Shown here one piece after another: positions 48,038 to 55,630 of a stretch of 64,000 bases of DNA. The notes below the pieces were generated by a model. That model did not search any database. It was not told the DNA's origin and worked only from the letters and a program-made list of their open reading frames with translations. The number at the start of each line of letters is the position of its first letter. Within the stretch, counting starts at the first letter, position 1. Both the position numbers and the translations under genes were made by a program. Origin of the DNA: Mesorhizobium sp. PAMC28654 (GTDB lineage: Bacteria > Pseudomonadota > Alphaproteobacteria > Rhizobiales > Rhizobiaceae); contig NZ_CP085135.1 of the NCBI RefSeq assembly GCF_020616515.1, positions 4,712,001 through 4,776,000 of the forward strand. Reading direction: 5' to 3'.

Positions 48038-49165
48038 TTGGTCTCAGCGTTCAACACCAAGCAGATCGGCCACGTGGATTGCCCCGGCGGCGGCCAGGTC
48101 TGGATCGACGGCAACATCCTCTATATCGGCCACATGCGGCCGCCAAGCGGCACGACTCTGGTCGACATTTCCGACCCCCGCAATCCGCGCAAGATAACCA
48201 CGATCGATGTCCCGCCCGGCTGGCACTCGCACAAGGTGCGCGCCAAGGACGGGCTGATGATCATCAACCACGAGCGCTTCGGCAATGAAGGCCCGGCCGA
48301 TTTCGGTGGCGGGCTGGCGCTCTACGACACCACCAAGCCGGCACAGCCGAAGCTGATCTCGAAATGGACAACCGGCGGCAAGGGCGTCCATCGCTACGAT
48401 TTCGACGGCCGCTATGCCTACATCTCGCCGACCGCCGACGGCTATGTCGGCAACATCGTGATGATCCTAGACCTCATCGATCCGACACATCCGGTGGAGG
48501 TCGGGCGCTGGTGGATTCCCGGCCAGTGGACGGGCGGCGGCGAAGAATATCCCTGGCATGACTATGTCACGCCGCGCTGCCACCATCCGCTGCGCATGGG
48601 CGACCGGCTTTATGTCAGCTACTGGCATCACGGCCTGTTCATCCTCGACATTTCGGACATCACCAAGCCGAAACTGGTCTCGCACGTCAATTCGAGCCCG
48701 AGCTTCCCGCATCCCACCCACACCTGCCTGCCGATCCCACAGCCGCTCAAGGGCCGCAACATCATGGTGGTGGCGGATGAGGACGTCGCCAAGCTCAGGC
48801 CATCGGCGCCGGCCTTCACCTGGATCTACGACATCACCGACGAGACCAACCCGCTGCCGATCTCGACCTTCCAGGTGCCTGGCCTCGACGTGGATGGTTC
48901 GCCGCAGCCGCAGATGACCGGCTGCCACCAGCCGTCGGAGCGCTTCAAGGGCACGATTATTCCATTCGCATGGTTCGCTCAGGGGCTGCGGCTGGTCGAT
49001 ATCGCCGACCCATTCGCGCCGAAGGAAGTCGGCCATTTCATGCCCGATGCGCCGGAAGGCGCCGAGCGTTCCTCATCCAATGACGTGACCATAGACGACC
49101 GTGGCATCGTCTATCTGATCGACCGAATCCGTGGGGTGGATATTATCGAGACGACTGTTCTCTAG
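48038..49165 (+). CDS. LVIVD-repeat beta-propeller protein of unknown activity
   Basis: A 375-residue protein from a TTG start with AAGGG upstream. Repeated hydrophobic-V/L-D blocks (TTLVDISDPRNPRKI, NIVMILDLIDPTHPVEV, GLFILDISDITKPKLV, LRLVDIADPFAPKEV) mark LVIVD repeats predicted to form a beta-propeller. It is rich in His (GWHSHKV, RCHHPLRM, SYWHHGLF, HPTHTC, GCHQPSE), which suggests a metal site. No signal peptide is seen. It sits between the bicupin and RidA genes in one operon, so a catalytic role on the ring-cleavage product (hydrolase, lactonase or decarboxylase) is plausible but unproven. Confidence 0.75.
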   Translation: MVSAFNTKQIGHVDCPGGGQVWIDGNILYIGHMRPPSGTTLVDISDPRNPRKITTIDVPPGWHSHKVRAKDGLMIINHERFGNEGPADFGGGLALYDTTKPAQPKLISKWTTGGKGVHRYDFDGRYAYISPTADGYVGNIVMILDLIDPTHPVEVGRWWIPGQWTGGGEEYPWHDYVTPRCHHPLRMGDRLYVSYWHHGLFILDISDITKPKLVSHVNSSPSFPHPTHTCLPIPQPLKGRNIMVVADEDVAKLRPSAPAFTWIYDITDETNPLPISTFQVPGLDVDGSPQPQMTGCHQPSERFKGTIIPFAWFAQGLRLVDIADPFAPKEVGHFMPDAPEGAERSSSNDVTIDDRGIVYLIDRIRGVDIIETTVL

Positions 49166-49174
49166 GAGTAGGCA

Positions 49175-49581
49175 TTGAGCGACAGCAGCAAAAATCAGCG
49201 ACGCACTATGCGATCGGCAAGAAGAACCCGAACCTCCCGTTTCATCCGGCGGTGCGGGCAGGAGACTACATTTTCGTTTCAGGCCAGGTGCCGAAGGACG
49301 AGAACAACAACATGATCAGCGGCACGATCGAGGAGGAAACCCTGGCGACGCTGAGGACCATTGCGCGCGTCATCGCCGATGAGGGCGCGACGCTGTCGGA
49401 TGTGGTCAGGATCACCACCTATCTCGAGGATACGCGTGACTTCGGCCGCTACAACAAGGCGTTCCTCGAAGGTATCGGCGACGCTGTGCTGGCACGCACG
49501 ACCGTCGAGGCGAAGGCGGTCATCAACACCAAGATCGAAATGGACGCCATCGTCTACAAGCCGCTGCCGGCCGGCAAATAG
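49175..49581 (+). CDS. RidA/YjgF-family enamine/imine deaminase, N-terminal frame break
   Basis: The core (DYIFVSGQVPKD from about 49261, and ARTTVEAKAV with the conserved Arg) is a complete RidA fold. This family hydrolyses 2-imino/2-enamino acids to keto acids and ammonia. The natural start is the TTG at 49175 with AGGAG upstream (SDSSK...). The coding frame switches within an A5 run at 49190-49194; six A would join it to the frame SATHYAIGKKNPNLPFHPAV. Without that base, translation could only begin at the GTG at 49252, losing about 26 residues including the first strand. It is either a sequencing indel or a damaged gene. Its place between the ring-cleavage and GST genes suggests a role in releasing nitrogen from the opened pyridine ring. 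Confidence 0.75.
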
Positions 49582-49605
49582 GCAAGACATAATCGAGGAG
49601 ACGAC

Positions 49606-50226
49606 ATGTACAAGCTCTTAGGCCGCCAGACATCAGGCAACGTTCAAAAGGTCCTCTTCATGCTCGAGGAACTTGGGGCGTCCTACAAGCGCGAGGACTA
49701 CGGTCGCCAGTTCGAGAACACGCAGACGGCGGAATACAAGGCGCTCAACCCGACCTCCAAGGTGCCGACGCTGGTCGACGGCGACACGGTGATCTGGGAG
49801 TCCAACACCATCCTGCGCTATCTGGCGGCAACGGGCGGCGAGCAGCTCACGGGTGCCACGCCGGCGGAGAAGACCGAGGTCGAGCGCTGGATGGATTTCC
49901 TGCTGGCAGCCGTCAATCCCGGCTATCTGGCCGCCTTCAAGGGCGCCAAGCTGACGTCCGACGAACAGACCGCTGAATACAAGGAACAGGTCAAGGACCT
50001 CGTCGCGCAGCTCAAGATCGTTGACGGTCATCTGGCCGGCAAGGATTTCCTGGCGCTCGGCAAGCTGACCCTTGCCGACATAGCCTGCGCGCCGATCCTG
50101 AAGCGCTGCGCCGACTTCAAGATCGACCGGCCGTCGATGCCCAATCTGGAGCGCTGGGTGGCCGCCATCGCAGCTCGCCCGGCCTTCAAGGCGGCAACCG
50201 CGCCTGCGCCCGCAAAGGCTGCATGA
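49606..50226 (+). CDS. Glutathione S-transferase family protein
   Basis: A 206-residue cytosolic GST with GAGGAG upstream. The N-terminal thioredoxin-like domain (1-78) has the cis-Pro and glutathione-binding segment KVPTLVDGDTVIWESNTILRYL, followed by an all-alpha C-terminal domain. In gentisate-type pathways a GST-fold maleylpyruvate isomerase acts right after the bicupin dioxygenase. By analogy this one may isomerise the ring-cleavage product with glutathione. It overlaps the downstream dehydrogenase start by 4 bp, so the two are coupled. Confidence 0.87.
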   Translation: MYKLLGRQTSGNVQKVLFMLEELGASYKREDYGRQFENTQTAEYKALNPTSKVPTLVDGDTVIWESNTILRYLAATGGEQLTGATPAEKTEVERWMDFLLAAVNPGYLAAFKGAKLTSDEQTAEYKEQVKDLVAQLKIVDGHLAGKDFLALGKLTLADIACAPILKRCADFKIDRPSMPNLERWVAAIAARPAFKAATAPAPAKAA

Positions 50227-51155
50227 TGATCAAGCGCGCTGCCCTCATCGGATTGGGCACGATGGGTCCGGGCATCGCCGCGCGGCTTTCGCGTGGCGGG
50301 CTCGATGTCACGGCGTATGATGTTGCGCCGGCGGCAATCGAGCGCGCCCGCGGCATGCTTGACCTCGCCGGCGGCGTGCTCGACCGTCTCGACATCAAGG
50401 CGCCTGAAGCCGGTGCCGGCAGCGTGCGTTTCGTTGAGACGATCGCCGAGGCCGTCGATGGCGCCGAACTGGTCATCGAGAACGTGCCCGAGAATATCGA
50501 CATCAAGGCACAGACCTATCGTGACATCGATCCGCTGATCGGCCCGAAGGTCATCGTCGCGTCCGACACATCAGGCATTCCGATCACCAAGCTGCAGGCG
50601 CATATCTCGCATCCCGAGCGGATGGTCGGCATGCACTGGTCGAACCCGCCGCACATCATCCCAATGATCGAGGTCATCGGTGGGGAGAAGACAGCGCCGC
50701 AGACCGTGGCTGCTATCCGCGACCTGATCCGCTCGATCGGCCTGTTGCCGGTGGTGGTGATGAAGGACGTTCCAGGCTTCGTCGAGAACCGCGTGCTCTA
50801 TGCGCTGCTGCGCGAGGCGGTCGACCTTGTCGAGCGTGGCGTCATCGAGCCGGAAGACCTCGACACCTGCGTATCCTGGGGCATCGGCTACAAGATCGCC
50901 GTCGTCGGGCCGATGGCGCTGCTCGATATGGCGGGGCTGGATATCTACAAATCCGTCTCGTCCTTCCTGAACGCCGATCTGTCCAATCGCGACGATGTCG
51001 CGCCGATGGTGCTGGAGAAGACCGGGGCGTCGAAGTTCGGCATCAAGTCGGGCGAGGGCATGTTCTCCTACACACCCGAACAGACCAAGGCGCTGCAGTC
51101 CGAACGGGCGCGCAAGCTCGTCGCGGTTCGGCGCATCCTGGAAGGCCGGGAGTAG
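50223..51155 (+). CDS. 5-formyl-3-hydroxy-2-methylpyridine-4-carboxylate (FHMPC) 5-dehydrogenase
   Basis: A 310-residue member of the 3-hydroxyacyl-CoA dehydrogenase family. Rossmann motif GLGTMG (10-15), acidic residue in VTAYDVAP, catalytic His138 in GMHWSNPPHIIPMIEV, and a C-terminal helical domain. Sequence and size match, as I recall, the M. loti enzyme that oxidises the 5-aldehyde of FHMPC to the dicarboxylate HMPDC with NAD+. It follows 4-pyridoxate dehydrogenase in the pathway, which is encoded upstream. A generic 3-hydroxybutyryl-CoA dehydrogenase label would be misleading. Confidence 0.85.
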   Translation: MMIKRAALIGLGTMGPGIAARLSRGGLDVTAYDVAPAAIERARGMLDLAGGVLDRLDIKAPEAGAGSVRFVETIAEAVDGAELVIENVPENIDIKAQTYRDIDPLIGPKVIVASDTSGIPITKLQAHISHPERMVGMHWSNPPHIIPMIEVIGGEKTAPQTVAAIRDLIRSIGLLPVVVMKDVPGFVENRVLYALLREAVDLVERGVIEPEDLDTCVSWGIGYKIAVVGPMALLDMAGLDIYKSVSSFLNADLSNRDDVAPMVLEKTGASKFGIKSGEGMFSYTPEQTKALQSERARKLVAVRRILEGRE

Positions 51156-51276
51156 TCGATGGCACACATGGCGCAAGAGGCTGGCCGGGTTGGGGAGTTC
51201 CACTGGTTGGCCATTTGCGCGAAGCGCGCCGTCACGGACCAGGCGGCGTGGCTGACGACAGTGCGCGGGGCAGGCC

Positions 51277-52107
51277 ATGCGTATTGAAACCATCCGAGCA
51301 GCCGGTGGCAAGCCGGCCCATATCCGCCATGACGATCTGATCTCCGCCAAGGGTGTTTCGGTGGTCATGGCCCGGCAGACGGTGCTCCAGAACATCGATC
51401 TCTCGGTGCCGAAGGGGTCGTTCGTATCCCTCATCGGTCCTTCCGGCTGCGGCAAGAGCACCTTGCTCAAGGTTTTGGCTGGGCTCGTAAGCCCGTCAAG
51501 CGGCAGCGTTTCGATTGCCGGGCTTTCGCCCGTCGAGGCAGCGCGCAAGCGCATGATCGGCCTCGTCTTCCAGGACGCCAATTTGCTGCCTTGGAAGAAC
51601 GCCGTCGACAATGCCTCAATGCTGCTCGGCATTGCCGACAGGTCGCTGTCGCGCGCGGATTTGCGGGCACGCGGCCAGGAGATGCTGGAGCTGGTCGGGC
51701 TGGGCGACAGCGCCCACAAGCGGCCCAATGAATTGTCTGGAGGTATGCGGCAGCGGGTCGCCATCGCCCGTGCGCTGGCACTCGACCCGGCGGTGCTGCT
51801 GATGGACGAGCCATTCGGCGCGCTCGACGCCATTACCCGCGATTCGATGGGCCAGTCGCTGCTGGAGATCTGGCAGCGCACCGGCAAGACGATCGTGCTC
51901 GTCACCCATTCGATCGACGAAGCCATCCATTTGTCGCGCCACGTCCATGTGCTGGGGATCAAGCCGGGGAGGATCACCGAGAGCCTCGACATCGGGCTGC
52001 CCTATCCACGCGACCTGACTGTGACGGAAGATCCGGAATTCGTCAGGCTGGTGGTTCAGTTGCGCACGATGCTGCGCGCCAGCCATCAACCGGGAGGCGG
52101 GTCATGA
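51277..52107 (+). CDS. NitT/TauT-type ABC transporter ATPase
   Basis: A 276-residue ATPase with Walker A GPSGCGKST, signature LSGGMRQR (the NrtD/SsuB/TauB variant) and Walker B VLLMDEPFGALD. It overlaps the permease start by 4 bp. A 121-bp gap separates it from FHMPC dehydrogenase, so it may be in the same transcript. By location it probably imports a B6 vitamer or 4-pyridoxate. Confidence 0.9.
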   Translation: MRIETIRAAGGKPAHIRHDDLISAKGVSVVMARQTVLQNIDLSVPKGSFVSLIGPSGCGKSTLLKVLAGLVSPSSGSVSIAGLSPVEAARKRMIGLVFQDANLLPWKNAVDNASMLLGIADRSLSRADLRARGQEMLELVGLGDSAHKRPNELSGGMRQRVAIARALALDPAVLLMDEPFGALDAITRDSMGQSLLEIWQRTGKTIVLVTHSIDEAIHLSRHVHVLGIKPGRITESLDIGLPYPRDLTVTEDPEFVRLVVQLRTMLRASHQPGGGS

Positions 52108-52919
52108 GCGATCAACCCGTCACGAATCTCTCCGAGCCACGGACGGCCTCAAGCTGGAGTGCCGCGACTGGCAGCTGGCTTCCGGCGGTCATCCTGCTGC
52201 TGGTCACGATCGTGGCGTGGGAAGCCGCGGTGCGGATCTTCGCCATATCCGCGTTCATCATCCCCGCCCCATCCGAGATCGCGAAATCGCTGGTCGCGCA
52301 ATGGGCAACGCTGATGCAGGCGACGCTGGTGACGGCGGGCGAGATCCTGTTCGGGTTCCTGGTCTCGGTCGTGGTCGGCATTGCCATTGCGCTGGTCATC
52401 GTGCGCTTCGACTGGCTGGGGCGCGCGCTCTATCCGCTGGTGGTGCTGTTCCAGAATGTGCCCAAGGTGGCGCTGGCGCCGATCTTCATCCTCTGGTTCG
52501 GCTATGGGCTCGCGCCCAAGATCGGCCTGATCCTGGTCATCGCCTTCTTTCCGGTGACGCTGTCGATGCTGGCCGGCATGCAGTCGGTCGACCGCTCGCT
52601 GCTGTCGCTGATGAATTCGGTCGGCGCCAGTCCAACGCAGATCCTGTTCAGGATTCGCGTCCCGCACTCGCTACCGAACCTGATGGCCGGAACCAAGATC
52701 GCCGCGACCTTGAGCGTGATCGGCGCCATCGTCGGCGAATTCGCCGGCGCCTCGGATGGTCTCGGCTACGTCATCCAGTTCGCGTCGACCCAGCTCGACA
52801 CCGCGCTGGTGTTCGCGGCGCTGCTGCTCGTTTCCGTGCTCGGCATCGCCTTCTACTACGCCGCCGAAATTCTCGAACGCATCGTGGTGCCGTGGGCGCC
52901 GAAATTCAGCCAGGCCTAG
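52104..52919 (+). CDS. NitT/TauT-type ABC transporter permease
   Basis: A 271-residue permease with six helices. The EAA loop lies around RSLLSLMNSVGASPTQILFRIRVPHSLPNL, typical of the SsuC/TauC/ThiX group. It is coupled to the ATPase by ATGA. Confidence 0.9.
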   Translation: MSDQPVTNLSEPRTASSWSAATGSWLPAVILLLVTIVAWEAAVRIFAISAFIIPAPSEIAKSLVAQWATLMQATLVTAGEILFGFLVSVVVGIAIALVIVRFDWLGRALYPLVVLFQNVPKVALAPIFILWFGYGLAPKIGLILVIAFFPVTLSMLAGMQSVDRSLLSLMNSVGASPTQILFRIRVPHSLPNLMAGTKIAATLSVIGAIVGEFAGASDGLGYVIQFASTQLDTALVFAALLLVSVLGIAFYYAAEILERIVVPWAPKFSQA

Positions 52920-52955
52920 GTTTTCTGGGACAGCCAACGTGAAGAGGATCGATCA

Positions 52956-53966
52956 ATGCTGAGACGCTCACTTATCAAGGCCGTTACCTTAGCGGCGTTT
53001 GCCGGTGCCATCGGCCTCTCGAACGCGGCCCTGGCGGCGGACAAGGTCAACGTCCAGCTCGACTGGGTGGTGCGCGGCAACCATGCCATGTTCTTCGTCG
53101 GCAAGGAAAAGGGCTTCTTCGCCAAGAACGACATCGACGTCGCCGAGATCCGCAAGGGCTCCGGTTCGCCCGACGCCATGCGCCTAGTGGGCAACGGGAA
53201 CGCCGATTTCGGCTTCGGCGATCTCCCAACGCTCGCCGTCGCACGGTCGCAGGATGTTCCGGTCGTGGCGCTCGCGGCGGTCAACCAGCACTCGCCGCTG
53301 GCGATCATTTCGCTGGCCAAGACGGTGAAGCTGGCCAAGCCGTCCGACCTCAAGGGCCTGACCATCGGCATTCACCCCGCCGGTTCGACCTATCTCTTCT
53401 TCAAGGGTTTCCTGGCCGCCAATGGCCTGACCGAAAAGGACATGACGCTGAACAGCGTCTCGCCGCCCTATGAAAGCTATTTGCTTCTGGGCCGGGTGCA
53501 GACGGTGGTCGGCTATGTCGATGCCGAGGTTCCCGAACTGGAGGCCAAGGCCGGCGGCCCCGGCTCGCTCAGCATCATGATGGGCACCGACTATGGCTGG
53601 AAGGCCTATGGCTCGGGTCTTTTCACCTCGCAGAAGATGATCAAGGACAAGCCGGACGTCGTCGCCCGCTTCGTCAAGGCATACCGCGAGGCTTTCGACT
53701 ATGTCGTGGCGCATCCGGAAGAGGCCGCCGAGATCACCGCCAAGGCGGTGCCCGGCTACGCCGACAAGAAGGATGTGCTGCTGGCGCAGATCAACGCCGA
53801 CATCGCGTCGACCTTCACCAGCCCCGACACCAAGGAGCACGGTCTTGGCTGGATGACCAAGACGCAGTGGGAGGAAACCCTGAAGACGCTGACGGATCAG
53901 GGCGTGCTCAAGGCGACGCTCTCGGCGGACGATGTGTTCACCGACACATTCCTGGCGAAGGAATAG
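52956..53966 (+). CDS. NMT1/THI5-like ABC substrate-binding protein
   Basis: A 336-residue exported protein with a signal peptide ending ALAAD (about residue 28). The mature start KVNVQLDWVVRGNHAMFFVGKEKGF is the NMT1/THI5-like family that includes ThiY (a pyrimidine binder) and riboflavin/purine-type relatives. FGDLPTLAVARSQ and GIHPAGSTYLFFKGFL are typical. Because family members bind heteroaromatic rings, a pyridine ligand such as pyridoxine or 4-pyridoxate is reasonable here. This is inference from family and neighbours. Confidence 0.88.
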   Translation: MLRRSLIKAVTLAAFAGAIGLSNAALAADKVNVQLDWVVRGNHAMFFVGKEKGFFAKNDIDVAEIRKGSGSPDAMRLVGNGNADFGFGDLPTLAVARSQDVPVVALAAVNQHSPLAIISLAKTVKLAKPSDLKGLTIGIHPAGSTYLFFKGFLAANGLTEKDMTLNSVSPPYESYLLLGRVQTVVGYVDAEVPELEAKAGGPGSLSIMMGTDYGWKAYGSGLFTSQKMIKDKPDVVARFVKAYREAFDYVVAHPEEAAEITAKAVPGYADKKDVLLAQINADIASTFTSPDTKEHGLGWMTKTQWEETLKTLTDQGVLKATLSADDVFTDTFLAKE

Positions 53967-54001
53967 GTGCGCGATGTGCGAGCGGGCAGGTCGATGAGCG
54001 T

Positions 54002-54427
54002 CTATCGGCAGACCAGGCTGTCCTGCTCGACGTCGCAGGACACGGCGCGCTTGCCCTTGGCCGCGTCGGCACGGTCGAGCGTGATCTGCACGCGGGTGGC
54101 GTATGCGCGGCCAGCCAGGCCACACCACAGCCGCTCGACAGGCAGATTCTCTCTGTGGTCGTTGAGGATCGTGAAGGTGCCGGTCTTCGCATCGAACCAG
54201 AGTTCGACGCGGGCGCTCTTGCCGGGTTCGACCATCGCGATTCCGGCCGAATACCAGTGGGCGAAGTCAGCGTTGCAGGACAGAACTTCACTGCCCGCAT
54301 TCGAAATCGTCAACGGCACCATATCGAGCCCGTCAGTTCCGATGCGGACGATGACGTGGTGCAACTCAACCGCGTTGGCGAAAGACGTGAACGCTAGAAT
54401 CGCCGGAAGGACATAACGAATCTTCAC
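54002..54427 (-). CDS. Small exported protein inside the B6 island
   Basis: A 141-residue protein from a GTG start, with a signal peptide (LPAILAFTSFANA, cleavage near residue 19). The mature part is beta-rich, with cysteines in EVLSCNADF, RLWCGLAG, VSCDVE and SLVCR that could make two disulfides. No family is recognised. It is the only minus-strand gene between 44.7 and 62.3 kb and is convergent with the NMT1-like gene. Its relation to B6 degradation is unclear. Confidence 0.6.
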   Translation of the reverse strand: MKIRYVLPAILAFTSFANAVELHHVIVRIGTDGLDMVPLTISNAGSEVLSCNADFAHWYSAGIAMVEPGKSARVELWFDAKTGTFTILNDHRENLPVERLWCGLAGRAYATRVQITLDRADAAKGKRAVSCDVEQDSLVCR

Positions 54428-54525
54428 TTTGCCTGAGCTCCGTATTTAATTGTTCAGGCAGTCTATCTCGCTTTTGCGCAATAACAATAAGAATATTTGT
54501 CAGTGAATCAAATGGAGAGGGTAAC

Positions 54526-55554
54526 ATGTTAAAGCTTCTGAAGAGCAGTGTAAGCGCAATTATATTGAGCTCCGTCTTGATGGGCGGCGCGTTTGCCGGT
54601 GAGGTCAAGTCGATCGCCATCCTGACGCCCGAAGAAGGCACGGATTATGGCTGGAACCAGCAGGGCATCGACGCCGCCAAGGCGGCGGGCAAGGCCGCCG
54701 GCGTCGAAGTGGTCGTGGCCCAGGGCCTCGGCTATGGCGATGTCCGTCCGACCTTGCGCGAACTAGCGTCCGATGGCGCCAGCCTGCTGATCGCACATGC
54801 CAGCGGGTACAACACCTCGGCACCCGAAATCGCCAAGGAATTGAAGGTTCCGGTGGCGATCGTCGACACCCCCAATGGCCTGGAGAAGGGCCTTGTCGCC
54901 GATTACACGCTGAGCGGCCACCAGGGCGCATATCTTGCCGGCCGTCTCGCCGCCAAGATGTCGCGCTCGAAGTCGGTGGGCATCGTCGTATCGGGCGAAC
55001 CGCCATCATGGAATTCGCAGTCGGCGGCGTTCGCGCAGGGCGTGAAGGCGGAGAACCCGGCCGTCAAGATCACCTATGCGGTGATCGGGCCGGCTGCCTA
55101 CAGCGATGCGGCCGGCGGCAAGCGCGTCACCGAAAGCGTGATCGCGTCGGGCGCGGACATCATCTTCGGCCAGGGCAATGGTTCGAGCTTCGGCATGCTG
55201 CAGGCGGTCGAGACGACCAAGGCAGCGGATGGCGGCAAGGTCTATTTCATCGACGTCATCGGCGACAAGTCGCCGATCGACAAGGGCTTCCTGCTGTCGT
55301 CAGTGGTGTGGAACATCGAGCCCGTCTATGCGGCGATGATCGCCGACCTGAAGGCCGACACGTTCGGCACCAAGCACTATGCGATCGGCCTCAAGGATGA
55401 CTCGGTCAAGCTGCTGAGGACCGCCGCGATCCCGGACAATGTCTGGGCGGAAATCCAGGCGGTGCGCGAAGACGTCATCTCCGGCAAGATCAAGGTCGAT
55501 CCGGTGTTTGACGCAGCCGCCGTCAGGGCGCTGATGACAAGCGTCGCCCCGTAA
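54526..55554 (+). CDS. BMP-family ABC substrate-binding protein
   Basis: A 342-residue exported protein with GGAGAGGG upstream and a signal peptide ending AFAGE (about residue 25). The Bmp/Med fold is evident: TPEEGTDYGWNQQGIDAA, DIIFGQGNGSSFGML and KHYAIGLKDDSVKL. Relatives bind nucleosides, autoinducer or sugar-like ligands. It heads the second importer of the B6 island and is followed by a hairpin. With pyridoxolactonase, transaminase and pyridoxal dehydrogenase downstream, a B6 vitamer is a good candidate ligand. Confidence 0.9.
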   Translation: MLKLLKSSVSAIILSSVLMGGAFAGEVKSIAILTPEEGTDYGWNQQGIDAAKAAGKAAGVEVVVAQGLGYGDVRPTLRELASDGASLLIAHASGYNTSAPEIAKELKVPVAIVDTPNGLEKGLVADYTLSGHQGAYLAGRLAAKMSRSKSVGIVVSGEPPSWNSQSAAFAQGVKAENPAVKITYAVIGPAAYSDAAGGKRVTESVIASGADIIFGQGNGSSFGMLQAVETTKAADGGKVYFIDVIGDKSPIDKGFLLSSVVWNIEPVYAAMIADLKADTFGTKHYAIGLKDDSVKLLRTAAIPDNVWAEIQAVREDVISGKIKVDPVFDAAAVRALMTSVAP

Positions 55555-55572
55555 GGCGACCAAGATCGGCTG

Positions 55573-55601
55573 CCGGAGGGGTGATCCGTTCACCCCTCCG
55601 G
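55573..55601 (+). promoter_or_regulatory. Intra-operon hairpin after the BMP gene
   Basis: A perfect 12-bp stem, CCGGAGGGGTGA/TCACCCCTCCGG, with a 5-base loop, between the binding-protein and ATPase genes, followed after a gap by T5. It probably stabilises the upstream message or gives partial termination. Confidence 0.65.
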
Positions 55602-55630
55602 ACGATTCCATTTTTCAGTGCTGGGCTTTC

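Noticed and set aside
46803..50226. Gentisate degradation cluster
   Set aside because: Bicupin plus GST looks like gentisate dioxygenase plus maleylpyruvate isomerase, but there is no fumarylpyruvate hydrolase and the genes are interleaved with two vitamin B6 pathway dehydrogenases.
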